Shown one piece after another: positions 43,560 through 51,764 of a stretch of DNA of 64,000 nt. Source of the DNA: JBHJGM01 sp050331815 (lineage in GTDB: Bacteria > Verrucomicrobiota > Verrucomicrobiia > Opitutales > JBHJGM01); NCBI GenBank assembly GCA_050331815.1, contig JBHJGM010000009.1, positions 75,385 to 139,384 of the forward strand, read 5' to 3'. The notes below the pieces were generated by a model, which worked only from the letters and a program-made list of their open reading frames with translations, was not told the origin of the DNA and did no database searches. How positions within the stretch are numbered: the stretch's first letter is position 1; each line of letters opens with the position of its first letter. A program made the translations under genes and the position numbers.

Positions 43560-44861
43560 CTACTGCGTCAGCGAGGGAAAGAGCAGCGAGGCGGTCACGT
43601 CCGCTTCGGCCTTCACCTCGGCTTCGGCAGTCAGCTCGCCCAGCCGGTCCGGCTCGGCCCGCTGGACCTCCGCCAGCACCGCCCGCTGCCGCTCGGTCAG
43701 CCCGGTGAGCAGCCGGGCGTCGGCCCGCGCGCCATTTTTCAAGCCAATGGCCTGCGCCACCGCAGCCGCCTCGACCGGAGCGGAGAGTCCCTCCCCGGCC
43801 AAGCGCTCGATCACCGTCGACAGCTCGGTGTAATTGCCCGGCCAGTCGTACAAAAGCAGGCTCGCTACGGCGGCATCCGTCAATTCGACCGGCGCCTCCG
43901 TGTTTGCCGCCACCAGCTGCTTAAAGGCGTAGGTGGCCACATCTGCGGCGCGATCGCGCAGCTTCGGGAAGCGCAACGAATGCTTCTCCAAAAAGCTCAT
44001 GTAGTCCGCGTCCAGGCCTTCCTGCGGATTGGTCAGCCAACTCGGATGATATGCGTAAATAAAGTACGTGTTGTCAGCTTCCGGCAGTTCAAATTGCCCC
44101 TCGTTTACGAAATCCAGAAAGATGGGCAGCTCCTCCTCGCAGAGCCGTTCGATTTCAGTAATCACAACCACTGGCACGAAGGGCGCCTTGCCCGCCTTCT
44201 CCCGGATGGCCTCGCGCACGCGCGGGTCGGACAGCTCACGCGCGGTAAAAATCAGCTCACCAGGCGTTTTCAATCCCTTCCAGGCGCTCAGCTCGTGCGC
44301 CAGCAACGAGACTTCCGCGCCATCGGGCACCTGCAAAAAGATCTGCTTTTCCTTGGCCAGGCGTTCGTGAAGCCCCTGTAAAAACGCCTGTGCGGCCCCG
44401 GACTGGTCGCTGAAAAACTGGCTCGGCGGGTAGGTTTTTTCCCCCTTTCCGCTGCCGCCTTCGCCCGTGCCAACATCGTCGGAAATCTCCACCGGCGAGA
44501 CAAACCGCCCCACATACTCGACAAACGAATCGACGTTCAACGGCTTTTCGAGCACCAGTGTGACGCCCATGTTCGCCACCTTAACCAGTTCAGGCGTGTT
44601 CATCAGGCCCGAGACCAGGATCACCGGCAACTCTGGCTGCACTTGGCGCGCGCGCGCCAGAAAGTCCGCCCCGTCCATCACGGGCATCTTATAGTCGGAG
44701 ATGACAAGCCCGTAGCCCTTGTCCTCCAGCGCTTTCAGCGCCACCTCGGGACGCGTGGAGGAATCGACAACGAAATTGTGCTGCTGCAGCAGCTTCTGCA
44801 GCATGTCCGCGTAATTTTCTTCGTCATCGAGAACGAGGATCTTTTTCGGACGTGACGGCAT
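43560..44861 (-). CDS. Receiver protein with degenerate NtrC-type AAA+ domain (A)
   Basis: A protein of 433 residues. The N-terminal receiver domain is intact: KKILVLDDEEN with Asp12 and Asp13, phospho-acceptor Asp56 in VISDYKMPVMDG, Ser84 and Lys106 (LEKPLN). A linker follows. The rest keeps the layout of an NtrC-type sigma-54 activator, for example VVVITEIERLCEEELPIFLDFV, HPSWLT, FPKLRDRAADVATYAFKQLV and a YDWPGNYTELSTVIERL segment. Walker A and the GAFTGA sigma-54 loop are absent. A short C-terminal region lacks a clear Fis-type helix-turn-helix. It probably no longer hydrolyses ATP or activates sigma-54, and may act as a phospho-dependent adaptor. It has a sister gene just upstream. Confidence 0.8.
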   Translation of the reverse strand: MPSRPKKILVLDDEENYADMLQKLLQQHNFVVDSSTRPEVALKALEDKGYGLVISDYKMPVMDGADFLARARQVQPELPVILVSGLMNTPELVKVANMGVTLVLEKPLNVDSFVEYVGRFVSPVEISDDVGTGEGGSGKGEKTYPPSQFFSDQSGAAQAFLQGLHERLAKEKQIFLQVPDGAEVSLLAHELSAWKGLKTPGELIFTARELSDPRVREAIREKAGKAPFVPVVVITEIERLCEEELPIFLDFVNEGQFELPEADNTYFIYAYHPSWLTNPQEGLDADYMSFLEKHSLRFPKLRDRAADVATYAFKQLVAANTEAPVELTDAAVASLLLYDWPGNYTELSTVIERLAGEGLSAPVEAAAVAQAIGLKNGARADARLLTGLTERQRAVLAEVQRAEPDRLGELTAEAEVKAEADVTASLLFPSLTQ

Positions 44862-45080
44862 GTAAGATGATCGGCGTGACAGCCGGAGGAAGCGACGTAC
44901 CCCGCGCGCTCTCCGGAAATTGGGGACCCGCGCACGGATTTTCCGGCGGATCTGCGTTCAAATTCGGTTCAGGCATAGGGATAAATCGACCACCAAAGCC
45001 TCACCTTTACGGCGAGCGCCTGTCTGGCCCACCGGTTTATGCACGCATCTGCCGCAAATCCTGGGCGGCGGAGCCATTTC

Positions 45081-46415
45081 TCAGGCACCTTGCAGGCTGA
45101 CCGGACGCGCCACCAGGGTCTGCATCAGCGACTCTTCCACACCCAGGGTCTCACGCGCTGCGTCCCAGTCCCCGCCTTTGAGCACCAGCACAGCCGAGGC
45201 GTACTCCCGGCGCCAGGCGTCCAGGTGTTCACGCAGACTGGTCACCTCTTCGAGCAGCGGCACCGGCAAAGGTGTCTCCGCGGTGGCGGTTTCAAAATGA
45301 TCGGGCAGCAGCATAGTGCCGTCGGAGGCGGCCAGCGCGGCCAGTACGGCCGTGCGCAGCTCGCGGCAGTTGCCGTCCCAGGGTTGTTGGCGAATGAAGT
45401 CGGCGGCGTCTTCGGTAATCGTGCAGGGGCCTTCCAGGCCACGCTCAATGACCGCCTCGCTCAGATAACGCTGGGCCAGCAGCGGAATGTCTTCCTTCAT
45501 CTCCCGCAAGGGAGGCACGCGTATTTCGGCGGTGCCGATCAACAGGTACAACTGGTCGTCGATTTCCCCGCGATCGTACAGTGCGTCGACCTCCTCATTT
45601 AGGCAGAAAATCAGCCGGGGCGCTTCGGCCAGTTCCTCAAAGATACCGTCCTTTTTGGCGATTGAGGCGATCAGGTCCTTCTCGGCTCCGCAGAGGATCT
45701 GCGAGTCCAGCAGGACCAGCGTAACGCGCTTTTCGCCGCGTTGTTCGGCTTCCAGGACCGAGGCTTTCAATGCTTCCGCGTCGCAGGCGTCGCGCTCCAA
45801 AAAGAAGAATTCGTGAGTTTCCGCGTCGCTAAAGTTGACCAGGTCTTGTGCCACCGCCTTGAAGGGAGTGCCCGATTCTCCAATGATCACCAGATTGCTC
45901 TTGAAGTCTTTTAGCCCGTGGAAACGCCGGGCAAATTCCGCCGAAGCCTTCGAGCGGCAAGGCAGACTCTGAAAGGGAAAGCCCAGGTTGTGCTGAAAGG
46001 CCGCCACTTCGCCTGTTTCCTCGGCCTCGTCCGTTGCAGGCGGAGGGGCCGCGGACTGCTCCAAAATGGCGGCGGTGCGCTTAAGCAGCGAAAAAACATT
46101 CAGCGGTTTAAGGAACACCCCACCTACGCCATCGCGGATCAGCCCGCGTATCGTGTCGTTGTCCAGAAAGCCGGAAACCATCACCACCGGAGTCCCCGGG
46201 GCGACCTCCTTCAGCTGCCGGATGAAGTCCTCGCCGCTCATCCCCGGCATCTGCTGGTCGGTGACGACAAGGTCGTAGGGGTCCTGACCAAAAATCTCCA
46301 GCGCCTTGCGGGGATTCATCTCCGAAGTCACCTCATAATCCGCCTGGCTGAAGATATCGGTCAGCAGGTGATTAAAATCGGCGTCATCGTCCAGTATGAG
46401 AATGCGTCGGGGCAT
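45081..46415 (-). CDS. Receiver protein with degenerate NtrC-type AAA+ domain (B)
   Basis: A protein of 444 residues and a paralogue of the previous entry. The receiver domain has RILILDDDADFN, phospho-acceptor Asp53 (VTDQQMPGMSG) and Lys103 (LKPLN). The AAA+ part retains more of the NtrC template. IIGESGTPFKAVAQ (about 177-190) sits where GESGTGKE would form Walker A, but Gly-Lys is replaced by Pro-Phe-Lys. VPPLREMKEDIPLLAQRYL (about 300) matches the sensor region, and QPWDGNCREL (344-353) matches the usual PWPGNVREL. The GAFTGA loop is missing. The C-terminus (AARETLGVEESLMQTLV) looks like a worn Fis-type helix-turn-helix. A regulatory rather than enzymatic role is inferred. Confidence 0.82.
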   Translation of the reverse strand: MPRRILILDDDADFNHLLTDIFSQADYEVTSEMNPRKALEIFGQDPYDLVVTDQQMPGMSGEDFIRQLKEVAPGTPVVMVSGFLDNDTIRGLIRDGVGGVFLKPLNVFSLLKRTAAILEQSAAPPPATDEAEETGEVAAFQHNLGFPFQSLPCRSKASAEFARRFHGLKDFKSNLVIIGESGTPFKAVAQDLVNFSDAETHEFFFLERDACDAEALKASVLEAEQRGEKRVTLVLLDSQILCGAEKDLIASIAKKDGIFEELAEAPRLIFCLNEEVDALYDRGEIDDQLYLLIGTAEIRVPPLREMKEDIPLLAQRYLSEAVIERGLEGPCTITEDAADFIRQQPWDGNCRELRTAVLAALAASDGTMLLPDHFETATAETPLPVPLLEEVTSLREHLDAWRREYASAVLVLKGGDWDAARETLGVEESLMQTLVARPVSLQGA

Positions 46416-46502
46416 GGGAAACCAACTAGTAAATTCGTCCGCAAAACCTTGGAGTTTCGCGAAAAAGCGTTCTCAGCGCAGCACAAGCGGCAGCGAGTGC
46501 CC

Positions 46503-47051
46503 TCAACCGGCCTCCGTGGCTGCCTCCTCAGACGCGGCTTCTTCGCCCTCGCCCAGGCCTTCTTCGCTCTCGATGGCCAACTGGAGCGCCTCGAGGGATT
46601 CGGCGATACTCGCCATCGGGGCCACAAACCAGATGATTTCGCCTTCCAGCAGCTCCTGCCAGTATTTGCGAGCCGGGTCACTGAGGTAATAGCTGGTGGC
46701 CAAAAAATGAAAGCCCTCGCTCGAATCGAAAGGCACGGTCTGCGTGGCCCAGCACGAACCCAGATCCCAGACCGGATCCTCCATCCGTGTTAAATCGTAG
46801 CTGGAAAGCTCCATCAGCCCGATTCCGCTCTCCTCCAGAATCCGCTCAATCAGGGCATCTTCCTCGAGCGACTGCATGTCGAACATCAGGATGTTGAGCA
46901 GGCTGGCCTGACGCAGATCCCCGCTTTTGATGATCTCCAGCAGTTTTGCGTTCGCATTCTCAAGGTCGGAGACCTCGATCAGGTTCCGCTCGACCAGGGC
47001 CGACCCCAGAAAGCGGTTGCTGCGCATGACGAGTGGGCGATGTTCTTCCAT
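46503..47051 (-). CDS. Stand-alone MshEN/GspE-N-like protein
   Basis: A protein of 182 residues. The pattern LGSALVERNLIEVSDLENANAK (residues 15-36) followed by about 60 residues ending GIGLMELSSYDLTR resembles the N-terminal domain of GspE/PilB ATPases (MshEN). In some of these, that domain binds cyclic di-GMP. A second part (about 100-160) contains WATQTVPFDSSEGFHFLATSYYLS and ends in an acidic Glu/Ala tail. There is no ATPase domain. It lies just upstream of the two receiver proteins and the GspE-like ATPase on the same strand, suggesting a four-gene regulatory-secretion unit. The resemblance is moderate. Confidence 0.6.
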   Translation of the reverse strand: MEEHRPLVMRSNRFLGSALVERNLIEVSDLENANAKLLEIIKSGDLRQASLLNILMFDMQSLEEDALIERILEESGIGLMELSSYDLTRMEDPVWDLGSCWATQTVPFDSSEGFHFLATSYYLSDPARKYWQELLEGEIIWFVAPMASIAESLEALQLAIESEEGLGEGEEAASEEAATEAG

Positions 47052-47173
47052 GAAACGTGAGGCTTGAACGTGCGAGCGGCGTCACCCTCCTCAATCGTCC
47101 ACCCAGCGCCGATCCTAAGTCGCGGGCACATCCTCAGCCGCGTGGAGCCGCAAATTGACGCTTTCGCGGCAGC

Positions 47174-48205
47174 CTACTGGGGATCCTCGGAGGCGGCGGG
47201 CTCGGTAACTGCCGCGGCAGCGGTTCGCTCAAACAGAAGTTCGCGCAAGTGCGGCAAGCCTTCGCCCAGCAACCCTGAGATGCCCACAACCGTCTCCGTC
47301 GGAAGCGCTTGCCGAATCTTGTCAAAATGCGCCTGCGCCTCGGGCTCATCCAGCTTGTTCACCGCCACAATTCGCGGCTTTTCAACCAGCGCTGCTCCGT
47401 AGAGCTCCATCTCACGAAGTAGCTGATAAAAATCCTCCAGAGGCTCACGTCCGTCCGCACCCGCGCCATCCAGCAGGACCAGGAGCAGCGCGCAGCGCTC
47501 GATGTGACGTAAAAAACGGTGCCCCAGACCCCGGTTCTCGCTGGCCCCTTCCACCAGCCCCGGGATGTCGGCCAGGCGGATCGTGCGTTCGCCCGAGGTA
47601 TCTCGCAGCACGCCAATTGTCGGGATCAGGGTCGTGAACGGGTACGCCGCCGTCTTCGGACGCGCGTTGCTGAGCTCGCCCAGCAGCGTCGACTTGCCGG
47701 CGTTGGGGAAGCCCACCAGGCCGACGTCAGCAATGGACTTCAATTCCAGCCGATAAACGCCCTCCTGCCCGGGCAAGCCGGGCGTTGTCTTGCGCGGGGC
47801 CTGGTTCACGCTCGATTTGAAAAAGGCGTTACCCTTGCCGCCCGCCCCGCCTTCCAGAATGCGCAGGCGCTGGCCGTGACGCGTCACCTCACAGACCAAC
47901 CGCCCGCTTTCAGAGTCGTGAACCACCGTGCCCAGCGGCACCGGCAGTTCACAATCCGCGCCGTTGGCCCCATGACGGTCCGAGCCTTTGCCGGGTTCCC
48001 CGTTCTGGGCCGCGCGCTGCGGGCGGAACGAATAGTCCGTCAAATCCTGAATATTCTCATCGCCGACGAGCACCACATCGCCGCCTTTGCCACCGTTACC
48101 GCCGTTGGGCCCGCCTTTGGGGATGTATTTTTCCCGCCGGAAGCTCATGCAGCCTGCGCCGCCTTTGCCCGCGCTGGCGGTTAGAATGACTTCATCCTGA
48201 AACAT
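47174..48205 (-). CDS. obg: Obg GTPase (ribosome assembly)
   Basis: A protein of 343 residues. The Obg fold starts MFQDEVILTASAGKGGAGCM, with a glycine-rich KGGPNGGNGGKGGDVVLVG stretch. The G domain has G1 GFPNAGKSTLL, G3 in DIPGLVEGASEN and G4 NKLD. The last 10-15 residues are variable. Obg binds the large ribosomal subunit and links ribosome assembly with stress. It usually follows rplU and rpmA, which are absent here. Confidence 0.96.
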   Translation of the reverse strand: MFQDEVILTASAGKGGAGCMSFRREKYIPKGGPNGGNGGKGGDVVLVGDENIQDLTDYSFRPQRAAQNGEPGKGSDRHGANGADCELPVPLGTVVHDSESGRLVCEVTRHGQRLRILEGGAGGKGNAFFKSSVNQAPRKTTPGLPGQEGVYRLELKSIADVGLVGFPNAGKSTLLGELSNARPKTAAYPFTTLIPTIGVLRDTSGERTIRLADIPGLVEGASENRGLGHRFLRHIERCALLLVLLDGAGADGREPLEDFYQLLREMELYGAALVEKPRIVAVNKLDEPEAQAHFDKIRQALPTETVVGISGLLGEGLPHLRELLFERTAAAAVTEPAASEDPQ

Positions 48206-48506
48206 CTAAGGCTGCAGATTAGGCCATCCAGGCCGCGCGTGTCGCTGGAAATCGGCGCACCCCATTCTGGCCGTTAAGCAGGCCGCGCCCTGTGATTGAT
48301 CATGAGTTATCAAGTTATTCACAAAGCTAACAGCAGTTATCTCAACACAGGTACATACCTCCATATTCATGATTAAACCACTATCGGGGAAACACTTAAA
48401 GTGAACCTGACCCTCGCTTTGAGATTGACGACCAGGCCCGTAATTCGATTTATTCACACCCACGCGCCTCTGCTGTTCTGCCCCCAGAGCGGTGCCTACC
48501 GACCCC
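48206..48506. other. 301-bp AT-richer intergenic region
   Basis: This stretch separates obg (leftward) from the small exported protein gene (rightward), so it should carry both promoters. It is richer in A and T than the surroundings. It holds three GTTAT copies, one of which (48315-48323, TTATTCACA) matches a DnaA-box consensus, and a CACTT-A-AAGTG palindrome near 48391. No RNA gene is evident. Confidence 0.5.
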
Positions 48507-48842
48507 ATGAAATTCGGTACCTTCACCTTGCTCATCGTGTGCCTATCCACCTCCGGTTTCGCGGCAGCGTCACCGGAAGGCCCAACTGTTGCCGCAGCCT
48601 CCGAAGCGCAGTACGGACTACCCGTTGGCAATGGCGCGATGGAACTGGGCCTGCACCTGGCGGCCAAGGTAGACCCCAGCCTGCCCCTGGCCACCGTCGC
48701 GGCACCTAAAACGGCCGGGGCCGAACCCACGGATTTTCTTGCGAGCACGCTGCGGTCCATGGACCGACCGGTGGTCTTCGGGTTCGTCGCCCTGGGCCTG
48801 TTAATCGGTTCCGTGCTCTTCCGACATGTACGACGCGTCTGA
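48507..48842 (+). CDS. Small exported, membrane-anchored protein
   Basis: A frame of 111 residues from the ATG at 48507. It begins with a signal peptide (MKFGTFTLLIVCLSTSGFAAA). A short Ala/Gly-rich part follows, and one C-terminal membrane helix (VVFGFVALGLLIGSVLF) ends in RHVRRV. The helix plus basic end resembles PEP-CTERM or LPXTG-like anchors in shape, but no sorting motif precedes it. No family is recognised. Confidence 0.5.
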   Translation: MKFGTFTLLIVCLSTSGFAAASPEGPTVAAASEAQYGLPVGNGAMELGLHLAAKVDPSLPLATVAAPKTAGAEPTDFLASTLRSMDRPVVFGFVALGLLIGSVLFRHVRRV

Positions 48843-48905
48843 GGCTGGCAAAGGTCCCCGCCCAACACCCGCGGACCCTTTCCCTGCTGACAGACCCAGA
48901 TAAAT

Positions 48906-48934
48906 AAAGCGGCCCCTTTGGCGAGGGCCGCTTT
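48906..48934. terminator. Bidirectional terminator
   Basis: AAAGCGGCCC (48906-48915) and GGGCCGCTTT (48925-48934) form a perfect 10-bp stem. T-rich sequence follows on both strands. It stands between two converging genes, the small exported protein and ahcY. Confidence 0.85.
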
Positions 48935-48967
48935 ACGTTTCAAAGCGTGTATGGATCGGTAAGTCCC

Positions 48968-50392
48968 TTAGTAGCGATAATGATCGCTCTTAAAGGGACC
49001 GTTCTCTGGAACGCCGATGTAGTCGGCCTGATCCTTGCGCAGTTTCGTCAGCTTGGCCCCGATCTTCTCGAGGTGCAGGCGGGCCACTTCCTCGTCGAGA
49101 TGCTTGGGCAGGATGTAGACACCGGGCGTGTACTTCTCCAGGTTGCGCCAGAGGTCCATCTGCGCGAGCACCTGATTGGTAAAGGAGTTCGACATGACGA
49201 ACGACGGGTGGCCGGTCGCGCAGCCCAGGTTGACCAGACGGCCTTCCGCCAACAGGAAAATCTGGTGACCCTCGGGCAGCGAATAGCGGTGTACCTGTGC
49301 CTTGATTTCCTCTTTCACCACGCCTTCGTAGTTCTCCAGCTTGGTCACCTGGATCTCGTTGTCGAAGTGGCCGATGTTACAGATGATGGCCTGATCCTTC
49401 ATCTGCTTCATGTGGTCGAGGGTGATGATGTCCTTGTTGCCGGTCGTCGTAACGTAGATGTCACCCCAGCCCAAAGTATCTTCGACGGTCAACACGCGGA
49501 AACCTTCCATCGCCGCCTGCAACGCACAGATTGGATCAACCTCGGTCACCACAACTTGGGCACCCATCCCGCGCAACGCGAAGGCGCAGCCCTTGCCCAC
49601 GTCGCCGTAACCGCAGACCACCCCGACCTTGCCGGAAATCATGACGTCAGTCGCGCGCTTGATGCCGTCGACGAGCGACTCGCGGCAGCCGTACAGATTG
49701 TCGAACTTACTCTTGGTAACAGAGTCGTTGACGTTGATGGCCGGCACCAGCAGTGAGCCATCCTTTTGCATCTGATACAGGCGGTGGACGCCGGTGGTGG
49801 TTTCCTCGGAGACACCTTTCCACTCCTTGGCCACGTTGTGCCAGTGAATGGGGTCTTCGGCGTGCACCTTCTTGAGCAAATCTTTGATGACGGCTTCCTC
49901 GTGCGAATCCGAATCCGATTCGACCCACTTGTCGCCATCCTCGAGCTGGTAGCCCTTGTGAATCAAGAGCGTGGCATCGCCACCGTCGTCGACGATGAGC
50001 TGCGGGCCTTTGCCGTCAGGCCAGGTCAGCGCTTTGTAGGTGCAGTCCCAGTAATCCTCCAGCGTCTCCCCCTTCCAGGCAAACACGGGCACACCTGCCT
50101 GCGCGATGGCAGCGGCGGCGTGGTCCTGCGTGGAAAAGATGTTGCAGCTGGCCCAGCGCACATCCGCGCCCAGGTCAACCAGGGTCTCAATCAGCACCGC
50201 CGTCTGGATGGTCATGTGCAGCGAACCGGTGATGCGCACACCAGCCAGTGGCTTTTCCGGCGCGTACTTTTCGCGCGTGGCCATCAAACCGGGCATTTCC
50301 TGCTCGGCGATCGAGATTTCTTTGCGGCCAAAGTCAGCCAACCCGATGTCAGCGACTTTGTAGTCCGTGGTAGTGAGTGTTTCGGTCGTCAT
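48968..50392 (-). CDS. ahcY: Adenosylhomocysteinase
   Basis: A protein of 474 residues that splits S-adenosylhomocysteine into homocysteine and adenosine. Family markers are EMPGLMATREKYA, ITGSLHMTIQTAVLIETL, the NAD-binding GYGDVGKGCAFALRGMGA and the C-terminus KSDHYRY. It carries the extra internal segment seen in the longer form of the enzyme. It lies 39 bp downstream of metK on the same strand, so the two steps of the methyl cycle are probably co-transcribed. Confidence 0.98.
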   Translation of the reverse strand: MTTETLTTTDYKVADIGLADFGRKEISIAEQEMPGLMATREKYAPEKPLAGVRITGSLHMTIQTAVLIETLVDLGADVRWASCNIFSTQDHAAAAIAQAGVPVFAWKGETLEDYWDCTYKALTWPDGKGPQLIVDDGGDATLLIHKGYQLEDGDKWVESDSDSHEEAVIKDLLKKVHAEDPIHWHNVAKEWKGVSEETTTGVHRLYQMQKDGSLLVPAINVNDSVTKSKFDNLYGCRESLVDGIKRATDVMISGKVGVVCGYGDVGKGCAFALRGMGAQVVVTEVDPICALQAAMEGFRVLTVEDTLGWGDIYVTTTGNKDIITLDHMKQMKDQAIICNIGHFDNEIQVTKLENYEGVVKEEIKAQVHRYSLPEGHQIFLLAEGRLVNLGCATGHPSFVMSNSFTNQVLAQMDLWRNLEKYTPGVYILPKHLDEEVARLHLEKIGAKLTKLRKDQADYIGVPENGPFKSDHYRY

Positions 50393-50431
50393 TGCTTAAA
50401 GAGCCAGAGTGTTTGCGGATGGGAGCCGTAG

Positions 50432-51598
50432 CTACACCGCTTTGGCCAGCGCGGCTGCCTTGGAAGTGTCTTCCCAGGGCAGTTCCTTTTTGGCGAAGTG
50501 GCCGTAGTGAGTGGTTGAGCGATAGATCGGGCGGAGCAGATCGAGTTGCTTCACGATCTCCGCCGGCTTGAAGGAAAAAACCTTGGCGACGGCCTTGGCG
50601 ATGACGTCGTCGGGTGCCGCGCCGGTGCCAAACGTATCGATGTGAATCGAGGTGGGCTCGGGATAGCCGATGGCGTAGGCAATCTGCAATTCGCAGCGCT
50701 TGGCCAGCTTGGCCGCGACCACGTTCTTGGCCACCCACCGGCACATATAGGCAGCCGAACGGTCAACCTTCGACGGGTCCTTGCCGGAAAACGCGCCCCC
50801 GCCGTGACGACCCCAGCCACCGTAGGTATCGACGATAATCTTGCGCCCGGTCAGGCCGGCGTCGCCCTGCGGTCCCCCAACAATGAACTGCCCGGTCGGA
50901 TTGATGAGGTACTGTGTTTTGGAATCGATGAGCTTCTTCGGCAGAGTCTTTTTGATGACCTTTTCGATGCAAAATTCCTCGAGGGCTTTGCGAGTCACGT
51001 CGGCGGTGTGCTGCGTGGAAATCACAACGCTGGTCAGGCGCACGGGTTTGCCATTTTCATACTGGACGGCCACCTGGCTCTTGCAGTCCGGGCGTAGCCA
51101 CTTCGGGCCCGACTTGGACTTGCGGTGCTTAGCCATCTCGCGGTTGATGCGGTGCGCGTACATGATCGGCGCGGGCATCAGTTCGGGCGTTTCATCGCAG
51201 GCGTAGCCAAACATAATCCCCTGGTCGCCGGCACCCTGCTCGGCGGTCTTCTTGCCCTTAGCTTTGCGGGCGTCGACACCCTGAGCGATATCGGGTGACT
51301 GCGAGGTCAGGTGGTTGGCAATAAAGACCTGGTCGGCGTGGAAGACGTCGTCGTCGTTGATGTAGCCAATGTCGCGAATGGCGTCGCGCACGACGTGGTT
51401 GTAATCGAAATCGGCTTTGGTCGTGATTTCACCGGCCAGAAATACGCAATTGCTCTTCACGAGCGTTTCACAGGCCACGCGGCTCTTGGGATCCTGCGCC
51501 AGGCAGGCATCAAGCACGCTGTCGCTTATATAATCGGACACCTTGTCGGGGTGGCCCTCGCCCACGGACTCGGAGGAGAAGATGAAACTGTCAGACAT
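50432..51598 (-). CDS. metK: S-adenosylmethionine synthase
   Basis: A protein of 388 residues from the ATG at 51598. It makes S-adenosylmethionine from methionine and ATP. Signature blocks are FSSESVGEGHPDKVSDYISD, GAGDQGIMFGYACDE and GGGAFSGKDPSKVDRSAAYM. It is the first gene of a metK-ahcY unit. An inverted repeat lies about 50-75 bp upstream (51647-51672). Confidence 0.98.
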   Translation of the reverse strand: MSDSFIFSSESVGEGHPDKVSDYISDSVLDACLAQDPKSRVACETLVKSNCVFLAGEITTKADFDYNHVVRDAIRDIGYINDDDVFHADQVFIANHLTSQSPDIAQGVDARKAKGKKTAEQGAGDQGIMFGYACDETPELMPAPIMYAHRINREMAKHRKSKSGPKWLRPDCKSQVAVQYENGKPVRLTSVVISTQHTADVTRKALEEFCIEKVIKKTLPKKLIDSKTQYLINPTGQFIVGGPQGDAGLTGRKIIVDTYGGWGRHGGGAFSGKDPSKVDRSAAYMCRWVAKNVVAAKLAKRCELQIAYAIGYPEPTSIHIDTFGTGAAPDDVIAKAVAKVFSFKPAEIVKQLDLLRPIYRSTTHYGHFAKKELPWEDTSKAAALAKAV

Positions 51599-51641
51599 AA
51601 GCGGTCCAAGGTAGCGTAGTGCAGCCTGCAATCAAGGAGAA

Positions 51642-51672
51642 ATATCAACATATCCGGATTTATTGATATGTT
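51642..51672. promoter_or_regulatory. Inverted repeat upstream of metK
   Basis: AACATATC (51647-51654) and GATATGTT (51665-51672) form an 8-bp inverted repeat with a 10-base spacer. ATATCAA (51642-51648) and TTGATAT (51663-51669) form an overlapping second one. The site lies between the divergent metK and GNAT-nitrilase starts. It resembles operators of dimeric regulators such as ArsR-type proteins; SahR, a regulator of metK/ahcY genes, is one candidate to test. Confidence 0.5.
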
Positions 51673-51764
51673 ATAGAGCTGCCCCTTCAGCCCGCCCCCA
51701 CACCGCTGCTAGGAACAACGCCCCGGGCTTGCGCACCACTGGCCTGCCGCCCCATAGATGCCCC

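Noticed and set aside
48315..48323. A TTATTCACA sequence matching a DnaA box, in an AT-richer gap near obg
   Set aside because: It is a single site without a cluster, and no dnaA, dnaN, parAB or mnmG gene is nearby, so a replication origin is not supported.
50393..50431. S-adenosylhomocysteine riboswitch before ahcY
   Set aside because: The gap to metK is only 39 bp, too short for such a riboswitch, and no fold was found.
51599..51764. S-adenosylmethionine riboswitch before metK
   Set aside because: No multi-helix structure with a terminator could be seen; only a short inverted repeat is present.
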